From contig CM038907.1 of the NCBI GenBank assembly GCA_021904315.1, positions 18,979,223-19,043,222 of the forward strand: a stretch of 64,000 nt of DNA, in the 5' to 3' direction. Source of the stretch: Sphagnum magellanicum. Taxonomy: Eukaryota > Streptophyta > Sphagnopsida > Sphagnales > Sphagnaceae. Positions 38,751 through 51,483 of this stretch are shown in pieces. Made by a program: the position numbers and the translations under genes. The notes below the pieces were generated by a model. That model searched no databases. It worked only from the letters and a program-made list of their open reading frames with translations, and was not told where the DNA came from. Positions within the stretch are counted from its first letter, which is position 1; each line of letters starts with the position of its first letter.

Positions 38751-40780
38751 TAAAATAATCTTTCACACCCAAACTCATATATGTCATGCTTTCCAAAGTC
38801 ACAAATCAAAACAACTTTAAAATAATTGAAAATCTTATTCCAATGATTTTACTCCTTACAATTTCCTAGAAGAGTAAACTACAACAATATTATTTCAAAA
38901 CTCAAATTTGAAAGTACGTTCCTAGCACCTAATTCTTTTCACATTTCATTCAATATTTTAATAGGTAAAAAATGCATACATGTAGGTACAAAACGTTTAA
39001 AAAACACTTTCATAATTTTAGCATGTAAATAAGTCCAATATACATATATTTCTAACTATAATATATGCATCACATTCCAAATTACATTATCACACATATC
39101 AAGGGCATGTCATAAAAATAGTTACTTTAGTTTGAAATACACCTAATAGACATATTGTTTCATTATGACCACTTCGTGAAAATCCATATGAAAGTTGGTA
39201 TGTATAGATTGTTTTCATACGTATTTCATGTGGTCATAGGCCTATTGAATGATTATGGTGCTATTCAACTATCCCCATCACCATTTCTAATGTTGCACAT
39301 TACAATTCACTTTGTGCCACAATCTTCCTAAGGTCCAACTTTTAAACATTCCATTCTCATAAACTTATTGAACTTTATTAAATTTTTATTCTACATTAAC
39401 ATTGGGTTTTTTTGTCACATGTATTACAAAACACTTCTATGATAATTACAAATTGAAACAAAGACAACTGACCTAAAATGGTTTCACCTTTGTGAATATG
39501 ATGTTGTAGACATATATATATTAAGCCAATGGCACATTTCCTAGATGTGATGGCCATCTTCTACTTTTCCTAAGGTTTTATTTAGGTCTTTTATAGCCTT
39601 CAAACTAGTGAAAGGTTAATTTCAATGTGGATCACATTTTCACCAACACATTTTTAAAACATCAAGCATATGTGCTTCAAATAAGTAAGAAACATGGTGC
39701 TTCTTACTTATTTCATTTACAAAACTAAAGGCTCAAAAATGAGTTTTAATATTTGTTCTTTTTAGCAATTTGGAGAAAATTGCTCCACATGCCAAACAAC
39801 AAAAGTAACAATAGAAACCTTTGACTTCAAATAAACTTCACTCACAAAATGGACACATACTAAGTTTTTTATATATTGTACAACATGCACAACTTAAACA
39901 CAATGTGCATGTTAATACGATTGATTCATTTCTAAAATTTCATGTTTAAAAATTTACGTGTATTTTCTATTTTCCTTTTCTAAAACATTCTCTATTTTCT
40001 TTTTCTTTTAAATTATCCTTTCAATAGAACATATTTTAAAAATTTGACATTTCTACCCAAAAGAAAAAAACAAAAACAAATTGTCCAACCGACCAAGAAA
40101 CTACTCCCTTGTTTACAACTTTGGTAATCTCTATTTTCCTTTTCCTATGCTATCACTATAATGCTACTCTCGCCTCAGTCAAAAACTGCAGCTAAAAAAG
40201 AGTCATTCAATACTCAAATCCCAAATTATTTCCTCAAATGTTACCACTTTTACAAAAATGGAGCCTCTATCAAATGGGCCTTTCCCTCCCACCAATTGAA
40301 AGCCCTTTGTGTCTCGTTTGTTGTTTTTGGCCTTGCCTACCAAGGCAAGGGATATTATTGTGTTTAGATTCATTATAGAGTATAGTAGATTAAGGGATTT
40401 TGGCCCCTAGGTAATAATAAATAGCCTGGTCTATTTTTATATGAGGATTTTTGAAAGATGATAATTTTGGCTTGTGTTGAAACTTGAGATTAGTTATAAT
40501 AGAGTTATAATACATTGAAGGATTTTGGTTTCTTTTAGAGGATTGTTTTGAAGAGTATATTTTTGCATGGTGAAATATTTGAGTTTTCATAATTCTTCTT
40601 GTGCCTTAAGGATACTTTTTAATGTAAATGGCAAGACCACAGTGTGACGACTGTAGCCCTTGTTTTTTTGTTTTTTTTGTGTTTGTGGTTTTGTGGAGCT
40701 GAATTGGGTGAGTACTTTTGATCCGCTTTTGTTTTGTTGGATTCGCTGCACATTTCAGGGATGTCGGAAAATTATTATTA
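38751..40780. other. AT-rich intergenic DNA
   Basis: No supported gene. An open frame of 68 codons at 40,161-40,367 lies in a slightly less AT-rich patch but shows no motif or splice context. Confidence 0.5.
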
Positions 40781-40859
40781 TTTTCACGTACTTTATTTGT
40801 CAGAAGACTCTGGGAGACTAGAGACTGTGAGCATCATTCAGAAAATAATTTAGTCAATT

Positions 40860-41230
40860 TTGGCTAAATTCTAGACATGAAAGTGGAAAAAAAAAAGCAG
40901 AATCCTTCTATATTCTTGGCTACCTACAATTGGAACTTATCATAAAAATCTGGTAATTTGGAAGGGAAAAAAAATTTCTTCGAAATCTGGAGAATTTGGG
41001 CCATTATTTTCATTAAAAATGTTTTGAATTAGTGTTTTTTTTCCAAAGGATTTTTCTCTTAGAGCCACAGTGGCAAACCATCCATAGAAAACTGGCAATT
41101 ATCCTTATGAAGCTGTAGCCAAATCTGGCTATAAACCAAATATGATGTATGAATCTTTAATCATCCTTTTATATATATACTGGAAACCCAAATATAGGAA
41201 TCTGGTAATTTTAATTTTAATTTTTTTTCT
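40860..41230 (+). repeat. AT-rich dispersed repeat, copy 1 (5' of the X8 gene)
   Basis: Shares ordered phrases with 52,280-52,720: GGGCCATTATTTT, CCACAGTG(G)CAAA, a TGGCAAT stretch and GCCAAATCTGGCTATA. A partial relative of its first part lies near 5,205-5,330 (TTCTTGGCTACCTA). The similarity is patchy, so this is a moderate call for an old interspersed repeat. Confidence 0.45.
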
Positions 41231-41574
41231 CACTTCTGGAGATTGAAAACCTTAAAACAACACTTTCATTTTCGAATTTTTGATATTTAATTTCTCTTTT
41301 TGGCGAAGTTTCGCCAGGAAAAAAAAAAACCACAGCGGTCCTGTGCAGAGAGAAGAGATACATATCCATAAGACATATGTCTCTTGTTTGGGAAGAAGAA
41401 GAGGAATGGATTTGCTTCCGAAGGATGGACTTGATGGATTTGCTTCCGAGGAATGGATTTAGAGGATTTGCTTCAGGCGGAGCTTAAGAGTTTTTGGAGC
41501 ATGTGATCAATCCAGGATACTTGACTTCTTCTAGACTGCAGAAGTTGGGAAGGATCATCATCCCACCCAACTGA

Positions 41575-41598
41575 AAGAAAGAAAGAAAGAAAGAAAGA
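41575..41598 (+). repeat. (GAAA)n microsatellite
   Basis: About six GAAA units in the probable 5' leader of the X8 gene, some 20 bp upstream of its start codon. Confidence 0.85.
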
Positions 41599-41618
41599 CT
41601 CCTGGGTTGACGAGCGAC

Positions 41619-41968
41619 ATGAGGATTCAATGTAGCCAGAGCTTGGGTCTTCTTCTTCCTGTCTTCTTCTTCTTCTTCTTCGTCTTCCTTCTCCTTGTTC
41701 TGTCAGGTGAATGAATGATCACATGTGCCTCCATTTCTATCATCTCCTGCTTTGTAACGAGTCTTTTTTCTTCTCTCTCTCCCTTTTTCTTTTTTTTCTT
41801 TTCTCCACGAAAACAGAGAATGTCGCTACTACCATCTCTCTTCCTGATTTGGATTTTTGGAGTTTGGGATTTTACAGGAGTGGCAGCAGGGAGCAGCTAC
41901 ATAGGCATCAGCTTCAAGCAAGAGCCTGAAGGTGGGAGGCCACTGGATGAGCTCCTGGAAGCACTAAT

Positions 41969-42001
<33 letters not shown>

Positions 42002-43684
42002 TGGAATGGGCAATGTATATCAACAAAAACCTCGCATGCTTGCAACAACATCTGAGACATGGTGTGTTGCCAAACCGGGTCTTGAGAATGTGGCATACCA
42101 AGGAGCTTTGGATTGGGTTTGTTCTCCGCTACAAGATCAAGGGAATGTGGATTGCAAGCTCATTCAAGCAAATCAAACCTGCTTCCTCCCCAATACTTAT
42201 CAAAATCATGCGAGCTGGGCCTTCAATCAGTACTATCAATCTCATGGAGCTGCTGACTCAACCTGCAATTTCAGTGGCATTGCCATGACCACATCTAGCA
42301 ATCCAAGTGAGTGAGCATTTCTTCACTGCATTTGCTATCCAACATGCACATGATGAGCATTTATCAGATAGATTCTGATTCTTTGCACAATCATTCTTCT
42401 TTCCCATTTTCTGCTGCAAAAATTCTTCCCTGGAATTGCTATCCATGCACATGAGCATTCATCAGATAGATTCAGACTATTTACACAATCTTCTTTACCA
42501 TTTGCTGCAAATTCTTCCCTCCCTGCAATCACGACACATGCAAAAGTGGGGACTCATCAGATAACATTCTTCACACAAATTTTTTTCCCATTTTTCTGCC
42601 ATATTCTTCTCTGCAATTGCTATGCATGCAAAGTGAGCATTCATCAGAATAGATTGTTGACATGATTTTTTCTTTCTTTCTCATCTTGCTGAAAATTCTT
42701 CCCTGCAATTTGCTTTGCATGCAAAGTGAGCATTCTTCAGATTAGATTCTTGACACTATTTTTCTTTCCCATTTGCTGCAAATGTCCCTCTGCAATTGCA
42801 ATACATGCAAATGAGGATTTATTAGATTCTTTACACACATTTTCTTTCCCATTTGCTGCAATTTTTTCACTGCAATTGCTATGCATGCAAGCTTTTTGGA
42901 TTTTTTGTTACTTGTTAAAAAAGAACAGGTGGTCATTTTTACACCCAAACTCACCAAATTTCTGCAGACAGACAGACAGACAGACAGACAGAAAGAGGTT
43001 CTTTGATTTTGGCCTCCTTACTGATGATCAATCATCCCCTGATTGAAATCTGTGTCTAAGCTGGGGCCTTGGAATTGTAGTGAATTTCAAACTGACCAAT
43101 CTTCTGTTGCTTGCTTATTGCAGGTACTGCTACATGTACATATGAAGGAAATTTAGGGTAAGTAATATCCATAATCCATCTCTCTCACTTCTGGACATAA
43201 AAAATCCCTGGCAAAAATCAATGGGCCAGGCCCTGGAGATGAACTGAGACTTGGGTGAACCACCTAAGCACATTCCTTAGGTCCATGGATGAGTCACAAA
43301 CAAGCACAGGTTGGCCATCATGTCACATATGTAATTGTGAAATATCAGAAGTGGCAGTGGTGGCAAATACTGCCATTCAAGACAACTTGAAAACCTGCTG
43401 AATCGGCAGTTCAATGGTGAATGATGGCAGACAGCTTGGCCAGCAATGTTCTAGAAACAACAGTGAGGAACTAGTTTCTGTCAAATGCTACAACCCAAAA
43501 TGACACTTGAAGCATTGGCTGTATAACCTAAGGGTGTGGTGGTGGTGGGGACGTTGGCAGGAATACAACTGGAACCACTGGTGACAATAATACTACCACC
43601 ACTAGTGCAGGATCAAGGGTTGTCCAACATCCACTCATCTTTCAAATGTCTTCTGTACTTGTCCTCCTTTCTTACTGGTTTTGA
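41619..43684 (+). CDS. GPI-anchored X8-domain (callose-binding type) protein
   Basis: Four exons: 41619-41706, 41878-42306, 43124-43157 and 43561-43684, all phases agreeing, 224 residues. Exon 1 encodes a signal peptide with a hydrophobic LLLPVFFFFFFVFLLLV core. After the splice comes GSSYIGISF, resembling the start of GH17 beta-1,3-glucanases (xxIGVNYG). A polyglutamine run (ten Gln, 61-70) follows, and then an X8/CBM43 domain from WCVAKPG (residue 91) with conserved Cys residues and SWAFNQYYQ. Exon 4 supplies a Thr-rich linker and a C-terminal hydrophobic MSSVLVLLSYWF tail typical of GPI attachment. X8 domains bind beta-1,3-glucan (callose), so the likely place is the outer plasma membrane, wall or plasmodesmata. 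It shares no promoter with the neighbouring CPP1 gene, which converges on it. An upstream Met at 41,820 was rejected because it skips the signal exon. Confidence 0.88.
42307..42900 (+). repeat. Intronic minisatellite, unit about 90 bp
   Basis: Inside intron 2 of the X8 gene. About six or seven imperfect units carry the ordered phrases GAGCATTCATCAGAT(A)GATTC, TTCTTTCCCATTTGCTGC, TTCTTCCCTGCAATTGC and ATGCATGCAAA. Unit starts are near 42,355, 42,453, 42,549, 42,632, 42,727 and 42,808. Units differ by indels and substitutions. Confidence 0.85.
42966..42994 (+). repeat. (GACA)n microsatellite
   Basis: About seven ACAG/GACA units in the same intron, downstream of the minisatellite. Confidence 0.85.
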
Positions 43685-44309
43685 CCCAGGTTTAGGATGA
43701 TAGAGGTGAATTGGGGTGGAGATTGCCATTTGCAAAGCAGTTGACAAAGCATTTGGCAGCTGGATTAAAAAAGATGAATGTATGCCCTTCTTGTACCTGT
43801 TTAACCTGGAACCATCACATTTGCAGTGGTGGACCATCAGTTTTGATCAACATGATACATGATTCCATTTTAATTCTGATTTTTCTTTCAGAGATTGAAA
43901 CAGGTAACTCTCCAAAAACCAATGGAGAGCATGAGAAAAACACTAATAATTGGATATTCAAAATGCTCTTGGTTAAGACATGGAAACAAAATTGTCAGTG
44001 GAGTGAACAAACTCAGACACAATTTGATATGACATCAAGATTGTTTCAGATTGGGAACTCCAAAATCAATCGGTCTGATGATCTGTTTCCTATCCTCTAG
44101 TGAGCATCGAGGGACAGTGGACCTATAATTCTCTTGGCTCGGTTTTCGAGCCCTATTCATAAAACATCATTTTACAGCCCTCAATTATTTGTCTCACTGA
44201 ACAAAATTGTGAACCTGAACAACCATCCCAGGTCTTCTTTTGAAGTTTTTCTCCCTCCATTGACTTCACAATGCTTGAATATCCAGTGAATGCCCAAATG
44301 TGTCCAAAC
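43685..44309. other. Convergent 3' flanks of X8 and CPP1 genes
   Basis: 625 bp between two stop codons on opposite strands, presumably both 3' untranslated regions. A plus-strand frame at 43,711-44,100 has no recognisable motif. Confidence 0.6.
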
Positions 44310-46801
44310 TCACTTCAAGAATGTGCAGGCAGCCCACAAGCAAACATATGAGAAGAGTGATGTGTTGAGTTCTATGCTCCAGGACTGAGGTACAAGTTGG
44401 GTGGGCAAAAGCGGGACAAAAAAAGAGCCCAACACCCAACCTAGCACCATCACTCCAAACCTGCAAGCAAAACAAGCCCCATAAATAAAATAATGAACAA
44501 AAATTTGGACAATGTGTTTTGCTGGTGCTATGCTTCATTTCTGCTAGGTTTATCAACCATATCTGCATCTTAATCATCTTAATAGGAAAAGTATCTTCCA
44601 AGATGATCCAATTCATGAAGCAAAGAACAGTGGAGGGTAAAAAAATATAATAAAATTAGAACAAGCATCATGAAGGAACAAAAACAAGTAGGATAAAAGC
44701 ACACCCAATAATGAAAGACCTTCCAAGCTTCTTAGTGCGGTCTTTAAGGAAGTAAATACATGCTGCAAATGACACTGCTACCTGTTTCCCCACAGGCATG
44801 TCCAAGAAATACAAAATTAGGAAAAATACTATAAATGATTGTAATGTGTCAACGTTTGAAAAACCTTCCATGAGAAATGTACAAATCACCTGAAACCTTA
44901 CAGATTCAATTCAATAAATATCCTGATCTCAGAGTTGTCCTCACAAAGTTTTCAAACATCTTGAGATATTCAGCCAGGAGTGAGCCAGGATACAATCAGC
45001 CTTAACCCATTAGTCTCAAAGTTGCAGAACATGTAAACCAATGTAAAAACCAAATTTGCCAACCCACCAATTTACTTTTCTTCTGCTTGACAAATTGAGG
45101 CTTAAGAAACCCCCTTCTCTGGGATGGAATTCTGACCTGGAAAGCAGGACCACCATCTGCTGAGTCAAAAACGCTCCAAATGCCCAGAAGGATATAAAAA
45201 ACAGTGCGCAATGCGATCACTTTAGGACTGGGGAATTCTGTCATACTACCAAGTTTTCGGACCCATGCTGGTGACTCTCTAACTTTCTTCTTCAACTCAC
45301 TTGCTGGATTGCTTTTCAACTTCCTCCGGTCCCGGAAGCTCTCCATAATGATCTTGTCATATGCTGTCTCAATTGAATCCAAACTCTTTTTGTGGCCTGC
45401 ATACTTCAAGGGTTTGAAATGTTGGATACACAAGTCCACTGTCTTCATTAGTCATCACCTGATACATATTAGCCTAGCAAACCCTCAACTTCAAACAATG
45501 TTGGAATAATGGCCAAAACTCTAAGCCTAAAGTTATTTTGAAAACAAAATGTCCATTGTTGCAGGACTTTTTTGAAATGCTTGATATCAAAAGCAGGAGA
45601 CTGAATAGAGAAAAAGGTACCAGGTTTGACAAATAGTTATGGGCTTCACGAATTTCTTCCTCTGAGGCCTCCCGACTCACCCCCAAGCGTTTGTATGGAT
45701 CCCTCACATCAATTCTTGGGAAAATTGGTTGTGCTGTAGGAATAACAACACCAGCCCCCCAAAAAACCCATTCATTGACCATCTCAAAACTTCCAGCCCA
45801 ACTTCTTAGTGTGGATTTGCAGCAAGAGTCTCATTATCATGCATATCTTAATATTTCACGAGAAAGTGCAACCATTTTAAGAAGAAGGGGAAGTCTTCAA
45901 CACCCACCAGGCTCTGAGCCCCCAAAAGAAGAGTCCATTGCTGTGCAGACAACTCCATTCTTTAATGATGTCTGGCTCCTATGTAATAATTGTCCAGTAG
46001 CCCTGAAGATCACACATGGGTAATTAAAGAGGCATTACCATCAAAAGACATTCATTGCTCAGGTTTTCAAGTCATTCTTTAATCAATTGCTTCCAAAAGA
46101 TTGTCCCAATATTTGGCAACTGTGATGCCCAACCATCCCTTAGTCCCATGCTTTCTTTGAGCATCATAAGTCTCACTCAAGACTGCTGGAAGTTCATGTT
46201 CAGACCAGAAAAATTGGCTGCAGAAAAAAACCTTCCAAATCTGTGATAGTACAGCAGAATTTTTTTTGGTGAAAATTTTGTCAAAATATGTGATGCTGAT
46301 ATTTTGGCAAACTGTGAACTCACCTCAAAAAAGGTGCGGGAGAGAAGAAGCTGCTTGCTCCCGCGACGACATTCTTGAGATGTAATTCAATACCGAAATT
46401 GTGCGAAGTTTTCAGAGCTTTTGCACCTGCAAATAAAAAAGAAAAAAACTCCGTCACAAGTGATCAGAAAAACTCTCCAGAAACCCACATTTTTTTATTA
46501 AAAAATTTAAAGTAGAACAAAACAAAGAAATTTTCACCACAGATGATTGCAAATTTGCAAGAGAAGAAAATAAAATAGAAAGAAGAAAACTCTCTGTCTC
46601 TGTCTCTCTCTCTAAAAACTCAACATCCAGAATCTCCGAAGACACAACAAGAAAATACACCTTGAGGTCCTAGTCTTTACCTGAAAGATGTCGACAGAGA
46701 GGAGAAAAAGAACAAGACGAAGAAGGCCTAGAGTTGGCGCATTGCGAGTTTAGGGATCCTAGAAGCCTTGAGTGCACTGATGAACTCACCACCATCGCCA
46801 T
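44310..46801 (-). CDS. CPP1: CPP1-like chloroplast J-like membrane protein
   Basis: Homologue of CHAPERONE-LIKE PROTEIN OF POR1, a chloroplast membrane protein that stabilises light-dependent protochlorophyllide oxidoreductase in chlorophyll synthesis. Exons: 46801-46681, 46426-46324, 46002-45908, 45733-45621, 45403-45137, 44781-44705 and 44460-44310. Phases agree throughout and give 308 residues. Residues 1 to about 105 are Ser/Arg-rich with few acidic residues, as in a transit peptide ([17 protein letters not shown]). The J-like domain starts at [20 protein letters not shown] (about 110-130) and continues through [18 protein letters not shown]. It has no HPD triad, as in the CPP1 family. 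Several hydrophobic segments follow: [24 protein letters not shown] and a final pair within [19 protein letters not shown] and [15 protein letters not shown]. The gene is divergent from OSCP over 428 bp. Confidence 0.9.
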
Positions 46802-47229
46802 CTGCACCCACGAAATCCCCGGAAGCAAATCCAACTCCTTCTGTTCTCCCTCTACACACGCAGCAGCACCAAGCTCATCAGGAACCCACATCTCTCGCGC
46901 GCTCGCGCTTGCTCTCCAGCCAGATCACGGGCAGTCAGGAAAACCCTAAAAGAAGAGGTGCCCGAGAGGGAAAATAAGTGAAGATGGACGATTTCTCGTT
47001 TTCTCCGTGAGTATGTGGATGAATTCCAGATGTGGGGCAGTTTGAAACCCTAAAAAACGGTGCCCGGTGCAAGACAATGGGAGATTGATAGTTCTTCGTT
47101 CCCCGTCAACTTGCTGGGTTTTCTGCTTGTTGGCAGGAGAAAGAATTTGTTGGAATTCTGAAGAGTGTTCTGTGATCGGTGGAAAGAGGAGAGGAAGAGT
47201 TCAGATTTGCGGAGAAAAAAGGAGGCGCG
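46802..47229. promoter_or_regulatory. Bidirectional promoter of CPP1 and OSCP
   Basis: 428 bp between two divergent start codons. It contains two telo-box motifs, AAACCCTAA, at 46,941-46,949 and 47,045-47,053, and a GC-rich CTCTCGCGCGCTCGCG stretch near 46,890. No convincing TATA box was seen. Both genes are nuclear genes for organelle energy functions, one plastid and one mitochondrial, so co-regulation is plausible but inferred. Confidence 0.6.
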
Positions 47230-49118
47230 ATGTTGCGATCAAGTCGAGCATTGAGAGGTTTTCTGGCTGCTGTTGCACCGGCATCGGCATCATCATCGGC
47301 CTTTGCGTCTCCTCCTATCTTTACTAATGGCAATGAAATGAGCGCTATCGCTGCCGTCTCTTCCGCTGCTTGCAAGGTAACATTCTTCTGTTTCTTCTCC
47401 TTCTTGGACTGTAGTATGGTAATAAAACTTCTGGAGGAAGAAAAGAGAGCTGAGAACTTGTTAGGGTTTTCTGGTGCAGGCAGTTCGTGGATACGCAGCG
47501 AAAGGATCCACAGATGAACATGTCGAGGTTTTTTCTTTTCTTTTCTTTTCTTTTCTTCTCACACACCCATTTGGTTTTTCTGGGAGATACAGTCGTGATA
47601 TGTTCGAGCATCATACTAGATTGAATCTCAAAAAAAAAATTTAATTTTTTTAATTTTTTAAAAAAATTGTGCGTTTCATTTTATTTTTTCTGTTGGAATT
47701 CTAGGTACCTTTGCCCATGTATGGAGTTACAGGAAAGTATGCCTCAGCCCTGTACATAACAGCAGTACGGAAAAATGCTTTGGAGCCTGTTGAGGCAGAG
47801 CTGCAACAAGTTTGTGGTGCTGCGGAGACCAATCCTGTGTTTGCTGATTTTCTCAAGGACCCATCTGTTCCGAAAACAGTCAGGGTGAAAGCAATTGTGG
47901 AAATTTTCAAGAACACCAAGTTCAATGATCTCACAAAGAACTTCCTGGGTATGGGATTGTACCCTTATTACACAAACCACTTCTTTCTGTTAATTGCAAG
48001 CACTAGCATGCTTGGCTGTGTCTTTTGTGTTCAAGGAAAGGTTTCATACTCTTGAGATGAGCCTCTTAGAAGCCAACATTTGCGGTAGTGTATGCTAGTG
48101 AGAGAGTGAATGCATATACTAACTTCAAGTTTTTTTTTGCATTCTGCAGCTGTATTGGCAGAGAATGGAAGGCTGTCACGGCTGCCACAGATCACTTCTG
48201 CATACACAGAACTTCTGCTGGCTCATCGAGGGGAAGTTTTAGTGGTGGTAACTGCAGCTCTTGTAAGAATACTAGTCGTACACTTGACCCTGTCTTGGTT
48301 ATCATTTTGCAAAGAAACCAGTCAGGCACTCTGGTCTTCATACAGCCAATTAGGGTTTAGGGACAGCACATAAGCATATGCTTGTTGTGATTTGAAGATA
48401 GGAGATAGTTTAAGGGTGAGGGTAAGTCTCTCATTTTAGTTTCTTTTCAGCTCAACAGGCTTTTGATGCATGTATTTTGCCTATTTCAGGAACTTACAAA
48501 ACAAGAGTTGGAAGACATAAAGAATGCAATGAAGGGTTATCTGAAGCCAGGCCAGACCCTTAAGATTGAGCAGAAGGTAATGTCCTCATGTGCCTGAAAT
48601 ACTGGCTCCATTTTCCCATCTGCACAATTGCACTTTCTGACATCTTGCTCAATGTCTGCCTGCCTATCCTGAATAACTTGAAGCAGCAAATGGGCTTTGT
48701 AGATGTCTACTCCTTTCAGACATTTTACTGCCTCATGAACCAGTTCTTAGCATGCTAGACACTGCTATTTGTGATGAAGTTGAATGATCTCATACAAGTG
48801 TAATTGCCTCTTTTCATTTATGACTGCATTCATTCTTTTCATATCTTTTTTTTGGGGGGGAACTGACATAGCTGTCACCTTTCAAAGCATTATTGTGAAT
48901 ATGTTTTCCCTGCAATTTCTTAGATATGGTGTAATAAGTCAACCTGTAACACATTCTGCATTTCTATTTTAACTTTGTAATTGGATCCAAATGTGTTTTT
49001 TCAGGTTGATAGAAGCATCATTGGGGGCATTGTAGTGGATATCCAAGACAAGCACATTGATCTTTCCATTGACACCAAAATCAAGCAGATGGAGAAGCTC
49101 CTGGCTGAGCTAGTTTGA
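47230..49118 (+). CDS. ATP5: Mitochondrial ATP synthase subunit O (OSCP)
   Basis: OSCP/delta-type subunit of the F1Fo ATP synthase, which joins the F1 head to the peripheral stalk at the mitochondrial inner membrane. Exons: 47230-47376, 47480-47527, 47705-47948, 48150-48262, 48490-48576 and 49005-49118. Phases agree, 250 residues. The first about 50 residues (MLRSSRALRGFLAAVAPASA) are Arg/Ser/Ala-rich as a presequence. The mature part opens with VPLPMYGVTGKYASALYITA and includes FLKDPSVPKTVRVKAI. It ends with the family C-terminus GGIVVDIQDKHIDLSIDTKI followed by KQMEKLL. Length and order match the family. An AATAAA signal lies at 49,248, 130 nt after the stop. Intron 2 has a (TTTTC)n run. 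Divergent neighbour is CPP1. Confidence 0.95.
47530..47560 (+). repeat. (TTTTC)n microsatellite
   Basis: About five pentamer units just inside intron 2 of the OSCP gene. Confidence 0.8.
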
Positions 49119-50780
49119 GCAGTTAGCAGCACTGTTGCCTTATGTGTGTCACTGTTACCCTCCAGGTCAACAGATCGTTATTGCCCAACAACAACTGGCA
49201 TTTGTTTGATATGAATGAGAGGATTACTTGTTATCTGGATGGAGGTCAATAAAGCTGCTTCCCCATTTTACCTGAAATACATTCTTTTTACAACAAGTGT
49301 TCTGCACTTTACATCTTTCAGCAGACATGAATAAATGATAATTTTGTCTGCAAGACGTATAGCCATGAGAGCATCATGTGCAGTATCAATTGATGACAAT
49401 ATTTGCCTTTGAAGTTCCAGTTTGATCAGAAATTGTAATTGAATGTAAAAGATGTCCGCATGCCTGCATTTAATTTTGGCTGCCGATGTACATGTGATGT
49501 ACCTTTCCTCATAGAACACAGTTTTTCTTATAAGGTTCAATCATTTATTGTAGATGCGTAATTGACTCAACTGTACACTGATCTTCATGTTTTTCATGAA
49601 CAACTAATGCTTCATTTGTTGGCTTTTAATGCAATGCTTTGATTGCAGATAGCTGGCTTTAGATTCATTTGTATTTCAGCACTGTTGCAGTCTGCTCTTC
49701 CTGTAGGGTTTGAATGTCAATATGCATTTGTGTACTATGCTGCAGACTTTTGTCAGAAATAGTTGGCAGTGTTATCATTTTCTCCTATTATTTTCACTTA
49801 AGATTTGCCTTATTCCTTATTTTTTTCCTTACACTGCTGCCTACATTGTAATAGTATCATCATGAAACAAAAATGAGCATGGTGACAGTCAAAATCCACT
49901 CTGTAGTGAAGCTGCAAACTAAGTTCTCATCTTCTCAACAACTTTTCGAATAAGGACTTGTTGGGAGAGTTTGGGGAGTGAAAAGTCTAAATATCCACAA
50001 TTATTACAATTGTTTATGGTGTTCATGAAGTTTTAGATGTTACATGCCTCCATTTATGTTCGTTAAGCTTCTCCATTTTTCAGCTGTTGTACCTTCTGTG
50101 AACAAAGTATGTGAAAATGTTGACATGCTGAATTTGCTGACAATCTTAGCTGCATACTAATTTGGGCAATCTGAAAAAAAATGCAATGGAAATTTACCAG
50201 TTGCAAGTGGTGTTCAATGATTCTAACTGTCACACAATACAAGAAAGCTTTTCCACAAAGCTCATATTTCAGGCAAGACCTGCATGCACTGGTTTAGAGT
50301 ACAGGTTTCCAGAAGAAACCAATGGAGGCGAATCAGAAGAGGAAAGAACTGTTGTGTTAGTAAACAGATGGTTGAAGAGACATCATCATGTCTTGCACCA
50401 AACAGGTAGTCTGTTAACAGAAACAGAAGACACAGCAACGTTGCAGCCAACCAATTTGCAAAGTTCATTATGCAGATCTGAAAACAAAACTGAGAGCCAA
50501 AAACACACTTGCAGCTGACCTACTCCACCACTCACATAAACATAACCATCTTCTATTCTCAGAGGGCTGCCCTGATTGTAAGAAAGCTGTAGAGATGTAG
50601 ATCACATGCTACACAACATGATAAAACATCTAAGGCCTAATGAGCTCTGTCCTCGTGCAGTGGAACAAGAACAAGACACAGGAGAGCTGACAGCAAAGAG
50701 TCAAGAATTGACAATCTCATAGGAGGGTGGTGTACAAATACACCAGAAAAGAACGTCATGGAACATCGACACAGAAGTGT
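49119..50780. other. Convergent 3' flanks of OSCP and histone H3
   Basis: 1.66 kb between stop codons on opposite strands. It includes the OSCP polyadenylation signal at 49,248-49,253. A plus-strand frame of 118 codons at 50,162-50,518 has no recognised motif and no splice context. No animal-type histone 3' stem-loop was seen after the H3 stop, as expected for plant histone mRNAs, which are polyadenylated. Confidence 0.55.
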
Positions 50781-51212
<432 letters not shown>

Positions 51213-51417
51213 CTAGTTCAAAACAACAGAGCACTGATCTCAGAAAAATTGCAGAATTGCAGGAGATGCCAAGACTGAAAGCAAAGAAGAGAATACTCGT
51301 AAACTTCCAAGAGCTTCAGAAACTGATAATGCAATAGATAAAACTTGCAAGCGAAAATATAGTCTCCTGTCTCCTCCTCCTCCTCCTCCTCCTTGTCGCG
51401 CTTTGATTCGAATTTGG

Positions 51418-51425
51418 TTTCCCGC
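51418..51425 (+). promoter_or_regulatory. E2F consensus site TTTCCCGC, proximal
   Basis: Exact match to the plant E2F consensus, about 227 nt upstream of the H3 start codon and about 55 nt upstream of the TATA element. Confidence 0.7.
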
Positions 51426-51483
51426 GCTGTTGCTTCTTTGCACCCGCGTTCGCTCTGCAACGCTTTGTTGAAGTCATTGGAGT

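Noticed and set aside
41715..41819. Upstream in-frame extension of the X8 open frame, and the Met at 41,820 as start
   Set aside because: The 41,619-41,706 exon supplies a better signal peptide and joins in correct phase to 41,878; the extension is intron sequence.
47179..47517. 112-codon plus-strand frame covering the OSCP start
   Set aside because: It reads through the exon 1 donor into intron 1; only the spliced form gives OSCP.
50162..50518. 118-codon plus-strand open frame between OSCP and H3
   Set aside because: No domain, no splice or promoter context, and it lies in the expected 3' flanks of two convergent genes.
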